Assembly: GCF_042847215.1 (NCBI RefSeq)
Contig: NZ_AP031500.1
Location: forward strand, 496,001-560,000
Origin: Gilvimarinus japonicus
GTDB taxonomy: Bacteria; Pseudomonadota; Gammaproteobacteria; Pseudomonadales; Cellvibrionaceae
Length of the DNA: 64,000 nt
Direction of reading: 5' to 3'
Shown: positions 54,268 to 62,384 of the stretch, one piece after another
How the letters are laid out: every line of letters begins with the position of its first letter
How positions within the stretch are numbered: position 1 is the stretch's first letter
Notes under the pieces: model-generated
Database searches by the model: none
Seen by the model: the letters and a program-made list of their open reading frames with translations, nothing else
Told to the model about the DNA's origin: nothing
Made by a program: the position numbers and the translations under genes

Positions 54268-54374
54268 CAAAGCCAAGCATCTGACGGATTTTCCGTTGCT
54301 TGGCTTATGCGCTTGACGCTACGCTAGTGCAACACCAACCAACTACAAAGCCGCAGCTGTTGGCGGCGTTAGAA
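54262..54374 (+). other. attC site of cassette 8
   Basis: 113 bp, from CTCTAAC to GTTAGAA. Only a few bases differ from attC5. Confidence 0.88.
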
Positions 54375-54628
54375 TGGTGATCATGGGTTTGCGCAAGATA
54401 TTTTGTATATCCTTCATCGTTTCTTCCCTGATGGCATTTGGTGCTGGGATTATCTTGCATGACTGGCTCGTCGCGGTGTTGGTGTTTTTTGTTGTAATAA
54501 TTCCGTCCATTCATATCGCCTTCAATAAGAGCCGCCCTCTTATTGCTGGTGGCTATGGCGGGGCTGTGGCAGGGCTTGGCATTGCTTTACTGTTTATTTT
54601 CTTTGGTCCGATAAAATTCTATGCATGA
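54374..54628 (+). CDS. Cassette 9: small membrane protein, unknown
   Basis: 84 residues (81 from the second ATG at 54383). Three hydrophobic segments (about 10-26, 29-46, 57-78) with a Gly-rich last helix (GGYGGAVAGLGIALL). No family recognised. The first ATG overlaps the attC8 core, so translation may start at either. Confidence 0.6.
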   Translation: MVIMGLRKIFCISFIVSSLMAFGAGIILHDWLVAVLVFFVVIIPSIHIAFNKSRPLIAGGYGGAVAGLGIALLFIFFGPIKFYA

Positions 54629-54630
54629 AA

Positions 54631-54712
54631 ATTTAACGAACCAATGCGGCGGGAGATATTATGCTTCGCTGCGCTCAAAACGCAAAATATTCCCCTTTTT
54701 GGGGCGTCATGA
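54631..54712 (+). other. Degenerate attC of cassette 9
   Basis: 82 bp, from ATTTAAC to GTCATGA, where the core TT is broken to TC. The arms GGGAGATATTATGC / GCAAAATATTCCC still pair well. It may recombine poorly. Confidence 0.6.
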
Positions 54713-54731
54713 ATCGTCGAGGAAACAAATC

Positions 54732-55250
54732 ATGAAGAGAAAATTTTTTCAAGAAGTAGTTTTTTTATTAACCGTAGGCTTGTTTTCTCAACAGGCATTG
54801 TCGTCAGATATTATTGAGGTTGAGAGCAAGTTTGATCCTGATGAAATTTCTTGGGTAAAGAAAGAAGGAGCTGCAATCGTTGAGGGGGAGGCGTACATTA
54901 AGCTTGAGGATGGAAGCTACAAAGGTTGTTCTGCGTTTAGCGTCGAGCTTTTGCCAGTTTCAGATTACTCGGATGAAAGAATTTATAAGACTTACGGCAG
55001 CAATAAAAGCGGACAAATTCTTATAAAGGAAAATCCGCCTAAATTTACTCCGGATCATAAGTTGTATCATGACCTAGTAATTAAGAGCACGTGTGATTCG
55101 GAAAACAGATTTTCATTTTCTAATGTGCATCCTGGAGATTACTATATTATGGCTTTCATTATATGGAATGGTACAGAGGGTGGTGGAGTAATGAAAAGAG
55201 TATCTCTAAAGGATGGCAGTAAAGTAAGAACGGTGCTTAGAGAAAAATAA
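54732..55250 (+). CDS. Cassette 10: exported protein, unknown
   Basis: 172 residues from ATG 54732; the frame opens earlier at 54621 but only through the attC. Signal peptide (cleavage near ALSSD). The FSNVHPGDYYIMAFI segment recalls a carboxypeptidase-regulatory-like beta-sandwich; I cannot name the family. Two Cys (YKGCSA, KSTCDS). Confidence 0.68.
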   Translation: MKRKFFQEVVFLLTVGLFSQQALSSDIIEVESKFDPDEISWVKKEGAAIVEGEAYIKLEDGSYKGCSAFSVELLPVSDYSDERIYKTYGSNKSGQILIKENPPKFTPDHKLYHDLVIKSTCDSENRFSFSNVHPGDYYIMAFIIWNGTEGGGVMKRVSLKDGSKVRTVLREK

Positions 55251-55253
55251 ATT

Positions 55254-55370
55254 GCATAACAAGCCACAACACGCTGGCGCGTGCTGCGCTGCTAGGTTTT
55301 GCATGCCTCTGCGCCTCATTTTACGTAAAAACGTTCATTACAGAACGCGAAGGTGAGTGGGACGTTAAGC
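55254..55370 (+). other. attC site of cassette 10
   Basis: 117 bp, from GCATAAC to a perfect GTTAAGC core. One of the longest sites in the array. Confidence 0.75.
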
Positions 55371-55400
55371 CTAATTCTGGGCATAATCTAAATCAATGGA

Positions 55401-56210
55401 ATGAATATGAAAAATGTAGTTTTAGCATTGGGCATCATCTTTATCGGCTTTGCTCTGCCAGCCCAAGCAGGCGACGGTAAAAAGATTCTGATCATAGCCT
55501 CAAATCTGGAGGATATGGGCGACTCTGATAAGCATGACGCTAGAAATAACCTTTGGGAGTACGCACCTCCGTACCATATCTTTATTTCTCATGGCTATGC
55601 AGTTGATTTTGCTTCTCCGGCCGGAGGAGTAGTGCCATTTATGATGGACCCCCTCGGTATCAGCAGTTACACAATAAAGTATGAAGGTTTTTTGGACAGG
55701 GCTAGTAGCTCACTGAATCCGAGTCAGGTTAACCCTGAGGATTATGCGGCTGTCTTTATCGGTGGGGGCTACGGGACGCTGTTTGACGTGGCTTCGAATC
55801 AAAAGCTACTTGATATAATGGCGAAAATTTATGAAGGCGGTGGGGTGATCGGGAGTAGTGGTCACGGAGCGGGCGCTTTTGCGAATGTAAAACTAAAAAA
55901 TGGCAAGTTTTTGGTTCAGGGAAAGCGAGTTGCGGGCTTCCCTAACTCGACGGAAGTGGAAAAGTCTTGGGCTAAGCAGGGTACTTTGCTGTCATTTCTC
56001 GTTGAAGATCAGCTTCGTAAAAACGGTGCACTAGCAATCAATAAAGACAATGTTGCCGATAAGCATGAGGTCATTATAGATGCACGTATAGTGTCAACGA
56101 TGTTTTTGCCACCTGCTGCATTGGTCGCAAAAGAAATGCTTATCTTGCTCGAGCAAGGCGAAAAGCTTAACAAATCAGTACAGCCGACCGCTAACGCGTC
56201 GGCTGATTGA
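55401..56210 (+). CDS. Cassette 11: exported DJ-1/PfpI-like protein lacking the nucleophile Cys
   Basis: 269 residues (a second ATG at 55407 may be used). Signal peptide (cleavage near AQAGD), then a DJ-1/PfpI class I amidotransferase-like fold: KKILIIASN, YAVDFASPAGG, YAAVFIGGGYGTLFD and GGVIGSSGHGAGAF. The family normally has Cys before His-Gly in this last motif (CHGP); here it is Gly154, so hydrolase or glyoxalase chemistry is doubtful. The last ~14 residues (NKSVQPTANASAD) are encoded by the attC itself. It could be a binding protein or chaperone-like. Confidence 0.75.
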   Translation: MNMKNVVLALGIIFIGFALPAQAGDGKKILIIASNLEDMGDSDKHDARNNLWEYAPPYHIFISHGYAVDFASPAGGVVPFMMDPLGISSYTIKYEGFLDRASSSLNPSQVNPEDYAAVFIGGGYGTLFDVASNQKLLDIMAKIYEGGGVIGSSGHGAGAFANVKLKNGKFLVQGKRVAGFPNSTEVEKSWAKQGTLLSFLVEDQLRKNGALAINKDNVADKHEVIIDARIVSTMFLPPAALVAKEMLILLEQGEKLNKSVQPTANASAD

Positions 56211-56220
56211 AGCGTTAGAT
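56165..56220 (+). other. attC site of cassette 11
   Basis: 56 bp, from a perfect GCTTAAC to a perfect GTTAGAT. Short and almost fully palindromic (CAGCCGAC/GTCGGCTG). It is the last attC I can find. Confidence 0.88.
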
Positions 56221-56638
56221 ACCCAAGTTACCCATGAAAAGTAAACACCCTGTATAATTATATGGACTTCCCACGATATTGAGGACGGTTTTATGATTGA
56301 TAATAAACTGCCCAAGTGGAGGGGCTATGGACAAGCAATACGATGATGAACCTCGCAAAGAGGCTATTTAACGATTTGACAAGTTCGGCGCGTTCAAGAT
56401 TGGGTTGCGAAGGGTTTTGGTGTCAATCGGCGGCCATACAATGGTTCTATACTCCTTGCTCTAGTCGCTTCTCTGCGAAGTGAAATGTACTTAATCTGAT
56501 GCTGAGTTTTGCTGTATCATGCTAGTTTTAGGTTTTTTTTCAATCTTATCGCGGCTTCGCAGTAGTAGTTAATTGGTTGGGTTACTTAAAATACTATGCG
56601 CTTATACAATAAGCAGGTAAGCGCGCAAGGAGAATCTT
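56221..56638. other. Non-coding tail of the integron with IS debris
   Basis: No intact gene. A short frame at 56327 (MDKQYDDEPRKEAI then stop) resembles the start of an IS3 OrfA, and TTATATGGACTTCCC at 56260-56274 looks like an IS end. I take this as a decayed insertion sequence. The segment ends at the ribosome site of the next lipoprotein. Confidence 0.45.
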
Positions 56639-57289
56639 TTGGCGTTTTTGAAAAACTTGGGACTTTTATTTGTTTTGGCTTGCAGTATGGTTGGTTGCGA
56701 GAAGGGCGTTGATGAGAAGCCGAAGAGTGAGTCGAACATTGCTAAGCCTTATGTCGCACCGGACTCGGGCTATATAAAGAACCCGTTGTTTGTTGCGAAC
56801 GACAGTGGTGAGATGGCTGATTGGAAGCTTTTTCAGCACGCCAGTAATACTTCTTATCGTGTTAGTGTCGATGAGAGCGTCTTGGCGCTTACCAGAGTCG
56901 GCGTTGAGCCGTGGGGAAAAATAAGCCAGCGGTACCGTAAAAAGGATATCGAGCCGCTGCTGGGTAAAACGCTGGAGTTCTCGGTGGATGTGAAGGCCGA
57001 GTATACAGAAGAGTATGGTGAGCCGATGGAGCCGCCTTCTGTAGCCGTAAAAGTTCGAGGCTTAAGAAAGGGCACTCCTGCCATGATGGGCAGTTCGAAC
57101 TTATTCTTTAAAAGTGAGCCGATAGTGGAGACGTCGGGTCTGGCTCAGTGGCATCGATATCATGTTAAATTTAATGTACCGGAACCAAAAGATGCCCAAG
57201 TGGTGGAAGTAGAGATTTCGGTTGTTATGACGATGGGAGGCACCTTGTGGATGCGGGGCCCCGCATTGGTTGAGTCGCCCTCTGAGTGA
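56639..57289 (+). CDS. Lipoprotein with jelly-roll-like domain, unknown
   Basis: 216 residues, TTG start with AAGGAG six bases upstream. Lipobox near MVGC (Cys20). The mature part has a beta-sandwich look (KNPLFVANDSGEMADWKLF, then KTLEFSVDVKAEYTEE and WHRYHVKFNVPEP), as in CBM4-type carbohydrate-binding domains, but the match is not firm. First gene after the integron on the plus strand. Confidence 0.65.
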   Translation: MAFLKNLGLLFVLACSMVGCEKGVDEKPKSESNIAKPYVAPDSGYIKNPLFVANDSGEMADWKLFQHASNTSYRVSVDESVLALTRVGVEPWGKISQRYRKKDIEPLLGKTLEFSVDVKAEYTEEYGEPMEPPSVAVKVRGLRKGTPAMMGSSNLFFKSEPIVETSGLAQWHRYHVKFNVPEPKDAQVVEVEISVVMTMGGTLWMRGPALVESPSE

Positions 57290-57350
57290 TTAACGTCGGC
57301 AGGCTAGCGGGCTACGCCAGCCGATGCACTGCTGACAAAGTCTGTAATAT

Positions 57351-57815
57351 TTACATCTCTTGGGCTCGCACCGCCTCGCGAGCTAATAGCTTCGCATTGC
57401 TTTTTTCAATATTCAGCAGCTGCGCTAGTGTGCGGCGGCTGGATTCGCATTCGGCACGTTCGTGCAAATGTTCATACAAATCCACCAGTTGTGCATGGGT
57501 ATCACTGATTTCCGCACAAATTTTTTCGCAGTCTAAGTTTTTAAAGTCGGCCTCACGCGGGTCGCGCAAGGTGATTGGGTGGCGGTCAGTATAAGCGTAA
57601 AACCACGTGTTGAGTGGCCCCAGCGCTTCTTGTTGGCGGAAAAAAGCCAGAGTTTCGGCGAGTTTTTGCTCGTGCGTTGCAAGATAGTTTAACAACAGTT
57701 GCTCGCGCTCCGGTGCGCCGCTATCGGCGCAGTCCACCAAGTGTGCCGCTAAGCCGGTGTGAAATTGTTCAATGGCGGATAACAGTTCATCCATTGTTTT
57801 GGGTACCATTGCCAT
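57351..57815 (-). CDS. Helical protein of unknown function
   Basis: 154 residues, good GGAG before ATG 57815. Nearly all helical, with Glu/His positions (IEQFHTGL, LATHEQKLAETL, YEHLHERAECE) that recall ferritin-like or haemerythrin-like bundles, though no full metal motif can be shown. Function unknown. Confidence 0.6.
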   Translation of the reverse strand: MAMVPKTMDELLSAIEQFHTGLAAHLVDCADSGAPEREQLLLNYLATHEQKLAETLAFFRQQEALGPLNTWFYAYTDRHPITLRDPREADFKNLDCEKICAEISDTHAQLVDLYEHLHERAECESSRRTLAQLLNIEKSNAKLLAREAVRAQEM

Positions 57816-57965
57816 TGTGTCTCCTTAGCCTCATCAAGGCTTGTCTTTGTTTTTTACGCATGTTCATAATTAATGTTCGTTCATAGGCTTAAGCAGGATC
57901 AGTGCCAGAGCGTTTATGGTGACGGTGAATGTGGGAGTTTCCCACCACTAGATATAGGAGCCTTT

Positions 57966-58253
57966 GTGTTTAGATTCAGTTTGTTTGACCGGCGATTGCC
58001 ACACTTAAGTCCGCGGCATATTGAGATTAGCTCCCGGTATGACTTTTTTTACGCAATAAATGATTTGCTGGCCGGTGTTTTATTTATCGTGGGAAGTGTG
58101 TTGTTTTTTAAAGCCGAGACAGAGTATGCCGCCACTTGGTTCTTTTTAGTTGGTTCGGTTTTGTTTACTGTGCGTCCTGCAATCCGGGTAGTTCGCAACC
58201 TTCACCTGCAGCGAGTGAATGGAGGTACCGCGTCGGTTAGCGAGGGGCCGTAA
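57966..58253 (+). CDS. YrhK-domain membrane protein
   Basis: About 95 residues from GTG 57966 with AGGAG upstream; the frame is open from 57873. ISSRYDFFYAINDLLAGVLFIVGS and TWFFLVGSVLFTVRPAIR match the YrhK-like domain, with two membrane helices. Function unknown. Confidence 0.7.
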   Translation: MFRFSLFDRRLPHLSPRHIEISSRYDFFYAINDLLAGVLFIVGSVLFFKAETEYAATWFFLVGSVLFTVRPAIRVVRNLHLQRVNGGTASVSEGP

Positions 58254-58433
58254 GGGTTGTTTGCGCGCTGAATTAAAATTTTGGCGTAATTCTCTGCGTA
58301 AATGTGCAGTTTTTAGTAAAACGTGATCAGCTCGTGATACTTCTGTGAGGATTCGACTGTGTGCTCCCCTGACAATGGGTTATCGGCATTATTTCTGCCG
58401 TATTCCATATTTATGTCGAACAGGGAGAACACG

Positions 58434-59135
58434 ATGAAGAGATTATCTGCACTGGCGAGCTTAATGATACTGGCCGCCACGGGCGCTAACGGCGCTGAGT
58501 ACACTGTCGAAATTCAAAACCTAACACGCAGCACGTTTTTTACCCCATTACTGGTGGCCGCGCACCCGGCAGAGAACCACTTGTTTGCCGTGGGTGGTGA
58601 GGCCTCGTTACCGCTGCAGACGATGGCTGAGGGTGGCAACATTGAGCCTTTGGTGGGCGAGATAGATGGCCTTGGTGGTATTGCTGTCGCCAACCCCGCG
58701 GGAGGGCTGTTGGCGGCTGGCGCATCTGCGACCGCCATGTTTAACAATGACGATGCCCCCGATAATAATCACCTTTCAATTGTGGCTATGTTGCTGCCGA
58801 CTAACGATGGTTTTGTGGGGTTGGATGCTATGTGGCTGCCTACTGAACCGGGCACCTATCAGTACATGCTTAAAGGCTACGATGCCGGCACCGAGGCCAA
58901 CGATGAACTGCGTGGCAGTGGGATGCCGGGCGAGCCGGGAATGCCCGTGCCGCCACCGCTAGACCTTCAGCTGGGCAATAACGGTACCGGAATGCCCGGC
59001 GAAGCAGAGGGGTTTGTGCATATTCACCGCGGCGTGTTGGGCGATACCGACAGCGTTGCAGGCGGTAGCGATATCGACGCCACCCGCCACCGTTGGTTAA
59101 ACCCCGTTGCCCGCGTCACTATCACCGTAGAGTAA
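58434..59135 (+). CDS. Exported spondin_N-domain protein
   Basis: 233 residues from ATG 58434 with GGGAG upstream. Signal peptide (cleavage near ANGAE) and a spondin-N-like domain (YTVEIQNLTRSTFFTPLLVAAH, LSIVAMLLPTNDGFVGLDA, DAGTEANDEL). A Gly/Pro/Met-rich loop (GMPGEPGMPVPPP) interrupts the fold. Secreted or periplasmic; bacterial spondin_N proteins have no settled role. 10 bp before its partner gene. Confidence 0.8.
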   Translation: MKRLSALASLMILAATGANGAEYTVEIQNLTRSTFFTPLLVAAHPAENHLFAVGGEASLPLQTMAEGGNIEPLVGEIDGLGGIAVANPAGGLLAAGASATAMFNNDDAPDNNHLSIVAMLLPTNDGFVGLDAMWLPTEPGTYQYMLKGYDAGTEANDELRGSGMPGEPGMPVPPPLDLQLGNNGTGMPGEAEGFVHIHRGVLGDTDSVAGGSDIDATRHRWLNPVARVTITVE

Positions 59136-59145
59136 GGAGACCGCT

Positions 59146-59913
59146 ATGAACAAACAATATCTAATCGCGGGTTTGTGCGTTCTGACACTGGCTTTGGCCG
59201 GTTGCGGTAGCGACGATGACGACAGCCCTATGGGGATGACGCCTACCCCTGAGCCGATGCCTGAACCTGAATCCATGACGTTTACCTATGCGGTTAACAT
59301 TACCAATATGACTCGCGGTCAGCCGTTGTCACCACTGGCCGCTATGGTTTTTGATGGCGAGTTTCAGATGGCAAAAATTGGTGAGCCGGTCAGCGTAGCG
59401 TTAGAGGTGTTAGCTGAAAGTGGCGACAATAGCCAGTTACTGGACGCCGCCATGGGCAGCGAACATGTTTATCTGGCACGCTCTGCCGAAGGCGGACCCT
59501 TGATGCCGGGTTTAAGTCAGACCATGACGCTAGAGGTAAATACGGGCACCGATTCGCCCGAGGGTATGTATATTGGGCTAGTCTCCATGCTGGCGAATAC
59601 CAACGACGGTATTACTATGCTCAGCGGCAAAGACCTCGGGGGGCTGCAAGTAGATGACACCATTACCTTTGAGACCCTAAGCTACGATACCGGCACAGAG
59701 CGTAATAGCGAAAGCGCCGATACCATTATTGGTCCGGCTGCCGCCGGTGGCTTGCAAGAAGGCTTTAATGCCGAACGCGATGACTTCGTCGACGAACTTA
59801 GGCTGCACAGTGGCGTGGTATCGTTTGATGACGGGATGGCGAGCTCGGCATTAAGCGAGGCCCAGCGCTTTGACAACCCTGTGATGCAAGTAGAGATAAC
59901 GCGCATGCAGTAA
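59146..59913 (+). CDS. Spondin_N-domain lipoprotein
   Basis: 255 residues. Lipobox LAGC (Cys20), an acidic and Pro/Met-rich linker (DDDDSP, then a TPTPEPMPEPE stretch), then a spondin-N-like domain (YAVNITNMTRGQPLSPLAAMVF, GLVSMLANTNDGITML, YDTGTERNSE). Homologous to the preceding gene, so probably a tandem duplicate in which one copy is anchored. A gap of about 150 bp separates it from the two-component system. Confidence 0.82.
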   Translation: MNKQYLIAGLCVLTLALAGCGSDDDDSPMGMTPTPEPMPEPESMTFTYAVNITNMTRGQPLSPLAAMVFDGEFQMAKIGEPVSVALEVLAESGDNSQLLDAAMGSEHVYLARSAEGGPLMPGLSQTMTLEVNTGTDSPEGMYIGLVSMLANTNDGITMLSGKDLGGLQVDDTITFETLSYDTGTERNSESADTIIGPAAAGGLQEGFNAERDDFVDELRLHSGVVSFDDGMASSALSEAQRFDNPVMQVEITRMQ

Positions 59914-60062
59914 GCGCGGGGCTGTGGCCGTGCTTTGCGGGGCTGTCACGGCATCAGTTTTTGGGCTTGCGCGCCCGCGTGGTGAATTTTGTAACATTCG
60001 CCACGCGGGTGCGTCTGTTTGTTATTCACCTCTGGTTGCCATTTTGCGAGCGAGGACTGCCC

Positions 60063-60836
60063 ATGGTCGATAATGTCCGTTTAGCCTACGTTAATAAAAA
60101 ACCACCCCAGCCTCAGGCGCGCAAACGTTTTTTGGTGGTGGAGGACGAACAAGATCTGGCCGAGCTGATCCGGATGCATTTGTCTGAGCTGGATGCCGAG
60201 GTTGAGGTGTGCCACCGTGGCGACGATGCGTTACCGCTGGCGCTGCGGCAAACCTGGCACGCTATTGTGTTGGATCTATCGCTGCCGGGCATCGATGGCC
60301 TGGATATCTGTCGCGAATTACGCAGTCAGGGCGTACTTACCCCGGTGCTTATATTAACCTCGCGCTCCACCGAGCTGGACCGAGTGTTGGGCTTAGAGCT
60401 GGGCGCCGATGACTACCTCACCAAACCCTTTAGCACGTTGGAGCTGATGGCGCGCGTCAAGGCACTGTTGCGCCGCGCCGAGCACAATAAGACCCCCGCT
60501 AACAAACCCGCGCAGGTCATCACCGTAGAGGGCTTGCATATCGATCAAGCGCAGCGCAGCGTAAGCGTTAATGGTGAGCCGGTCGAGTTAACCGCCCGCG
60601 AATTTGAACTTATGTGGTATTTTGTCTCGCACCCAGGGCGCGTGTTTCGCCGCTCGGAGTTGCTGGATGCGGTGTGGGGGTATGGCCACGATGGTTACGA
60701 GCACACCGTAAACAGCCATATTAATCGGCTGCGCGGCAAAATAGAGCACAACCCTGCCGAGCCGTACTATTTAAAAACTGTGTGGGGGGTAGGGTATAAA
60801 TTTTGTGGCGAGCCGTGCGCCGAGGTGACCCCGTGA
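60063..60836 (+). CDS. OmpR-family response regulator
   Basis: 257 residues from ATG 60063. Receiver domain with phosphate-acceptor Asp71 (VLDLSLPGIDG), acidic pocket Glu27/Asp28 and Lys121 (LTKPF), then a winged-helix DNA-binding domain (ELTAREFELMWYF, VWGYGHDGYEHTVNSHI). An N-terminal extension of about 20 residues precedes the receiver. Its stop overlaps the kinase start. The target genes may be the spondin pair upstream, by position only. Confidence 0.9.
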   Translation: MVDNVRLAYVNKKPPQPQARKRFLVVEDEQDLAELIRMHLSELDAEVEVCHRGDDALPLALRQTWHAIVLDLSLPGIDGLDICRELRSQGVLTPVLILTSRSTELDRVLGLELGADDYLTKPFSTLELMARVKALLRRAEHNKTPANKPAQVITVEGLHIDQAQRSVSVNGEPVELTAREFELMWYFVSHPGRVFRRSELLDAVWGYGHDGYEHTVNSHINRLRGKIEHNPAEPYYLKTVWGVGYKFCGEPCAEVTP

Positions 60837-62308
60837 GCCGCTGGTTTAGCACGCTTTATGCGCGTATGTCGCTGGTACTTATCGTGTTGTTTGCCAGCAT
60901 CGGCGTGGCCTATTTAGTGTTGGTGTACTGGAGCAGCAACCGCTACTACCAAGAGATGACCCAAAGCCTAAATCGCAGTTTGGGGATGTATATTGTCAAT
61001 CGTGCGCCTTTGATTGATAACGGTGTAGTGAACCACGCCGCCATGCAAGAGCTGGCCGAGTTGGTGATGGTGGTTAACCCCATTGTCGAGGTGTACCTAA
61101 CGGATGCCTCGGGAAAAATCCTGGACCACGCTTTTCCTGAGTCCGAGCTGGTCCAGCCGCGTATTGATGTGGCGCCCATTGAAGCGTGGTTGAATGATGA
61201 GCGCCCGCTGCCGATTACCGGCACCGATCCGCGCACCGGCCGAACAGACAAGGTGTTCTCGGCTTGGCCGGTTGAAGACGATGGTCAGCGTGTGGGTTAT
61301 TTATATGTGGTGCTGGGCGGCAAGTTGTACCAATCGCTGCGCGACTCCTTAACCGAGAGTTACGTGTTGCGTTTAAGTTTAGGCGGGTTAATTGCCATCG
61401 TGCTTTTTGCATTGATAACCGCGGTGTTAATTTTTGCGGCGATGACCAAGCCCTTGCGCCGCCTTGCCCGTGATATGCAAAACTTTCAGCGTGTGGAGCT
61501 GAATGTCGCGCACAGTGGCGCTGCATCCGGTGATGAGATTGCCTATTTGCACGATACCTTTCACCGCATGCAAGCAAAAATTCACGATCAATTACAGCGG
61601 CTAGAGCAAACCGACCGGCTGCGGCGCGAATTAGTATCTAATGTCTCGCACGATTTGCGTACGCCTTTGGCATCGATGCAGGGTTACTTAGAGACTTTGG
61701 CCATTCGTGACGAAAAACTCAGTGACGTCGAACGCACCCGTTATTTAAAAATTGCTTACACGCACTGCCGGCGCTTAACCAAATTAGTGCAAGAGCTGTT
61801 TGAGCTAAGCAAGCTGGACACCGGCCGCACCGAGCTGAGTTGCGAAACCTTTTTGTTGGCCGAGCTATTACAAGATGTTTTGCAAAAATTTGAGCTTAAA
61901 GCCAGCCAGCGCAATATTACCGTCAATGCCGATTTAGCGCGGCGCCCTTATGCGGTAACCGCCGATATTGCGTTAATGGAGCGTGTGTTTGAAAACTTAA
62001 TCGACAACGCTTTATGTTACACCCCCGACGGCGGCAGTATTACCGTATCGTTAGCGGCGGGCGATAACGGTGTGGCGGTCGATGTGGCCGACACCGGCGT
62101 CGGCGTGGCCAAAGATAAACTGCCACGTATTTTTGAGCGCTATTATCAAGCCAAAGGCCAGCGATTTGCGCAGGGCGAGGGCACCGGCCTTGGACTCGCC
62201 ATTGTTAAGCGCATATTGGATCTACACCAGTGCCAAATCTCGGTGACCTCGGAGGAGGGCGCGGGCACTTGTTTTTCTTTCGAGTTGCCGCGCGCTAACG
62301 TCGGGTAA
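60833..62308 (+). CDS. Sensor histidine kinase
   Basis: 491 residues from GTG 60833, which overlaps the regulator stop (GTGA). Membrane helix near 11-32, a periplasmic domain to about 175, a second helix near 185-205, HAMP, then HisKA (phospho-His273 in SNVSHDLRTPL) and HATPase (ENLIDNALCYTPDGG, DTGVGVAKDK, GTGLGLAIVKRI). It phosphorylates the preceding regulator; the signal is unknown. Confidence 0.9.
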   Translation: MSRWFSTLYARMSLVLIVLFASIGVAYLVLVYWSSNRYYQEMTQSLNRSLGMYIVNRAPLIDNGVVNHAAMQELAELVMVVNPIVEVYLTDASGKILDHAFPESELVQPRIDVAPIEAWLNDERPLPITGTDPRTGRTDKVFSAWPVEDDGQRVGYLYVVLGGKLYQSLRDSLTESYVLRLSLGGLIAIVLFALITAVLIFAAMTKPLRRLARDMQNFQRVELNVAHSGAASGDEIAYLHDTFHRMQAKIHDQLQRLEQTDRLRRELVSNVSHDLRTPLASMQGYLETLAIRDEKLSDVERTRYLKIAYTHCRRLTKLVQELFELSKLDTGRTELSCETFLLAELLQDVLQKFELKASQRNITVNADLARRPYAVTADIALMERVFENLIDNALCYTPDGGSITVSLAAGDNGVAVDVADTGVGVAKDKLPRIFERYYQAKGQRFAQGEGTGLGLAIVKRILDLHQCQISVTSEEGAGTCFSFELPRANVG

Positions 62309-62327
62309 GTGGCCGCAGATCGCCCAT

Positions 62328-62357
62328 AAAAAACCGGACGGTGGGCGTCCGGATTTT
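62328..62357. terminator. Bidirectional terminator
   Basis: CCGGAC (62334-62339), a 7-nt loop, GTCCGG (62347-62352), with A6 on the left and ATTTT on the right. It lies between the kinase and the convergent glycanase gene. Confidence 0.75.
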
Positions 62358-62384
62358 GGTTGACTTGATGCGTTGAGGCTGACG

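Larger units (their letters stand above)
48569..56220 (+). mobile_element. Chromosomal integron cassette array (11 cassettes)
   Basis: Plus-strand genes, each ending in an imperfect palindrome of 56-117 bp that begins with a (R)YYYAAC-like box and ends with a GTT-type core: attC sites. Cassettes, by core position: C1 48590-49062, C2 49063-49681, C3 49682-50285, C4 50286-50613, C5 50614-51161, C6 51162-53476 (contains an IS), C7 53477-53822, C8 53823-54368, C9 54369-54706, C10 54707-55364, C11 55365-56214. Base composition is visibly more AT-rich than the host genes. attC sites vary in length and sequence, as in a mixed chromosomal array. Confidence 0.9.

Noticed and set aside
48985..56220. 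The recurring palindromes as CRISPR repeats, REP elements or terminators
   Set aside because: They vary in length and sequence, each follows one gene, and they have attC-type ends next to an integrase, so attC is the better reading.
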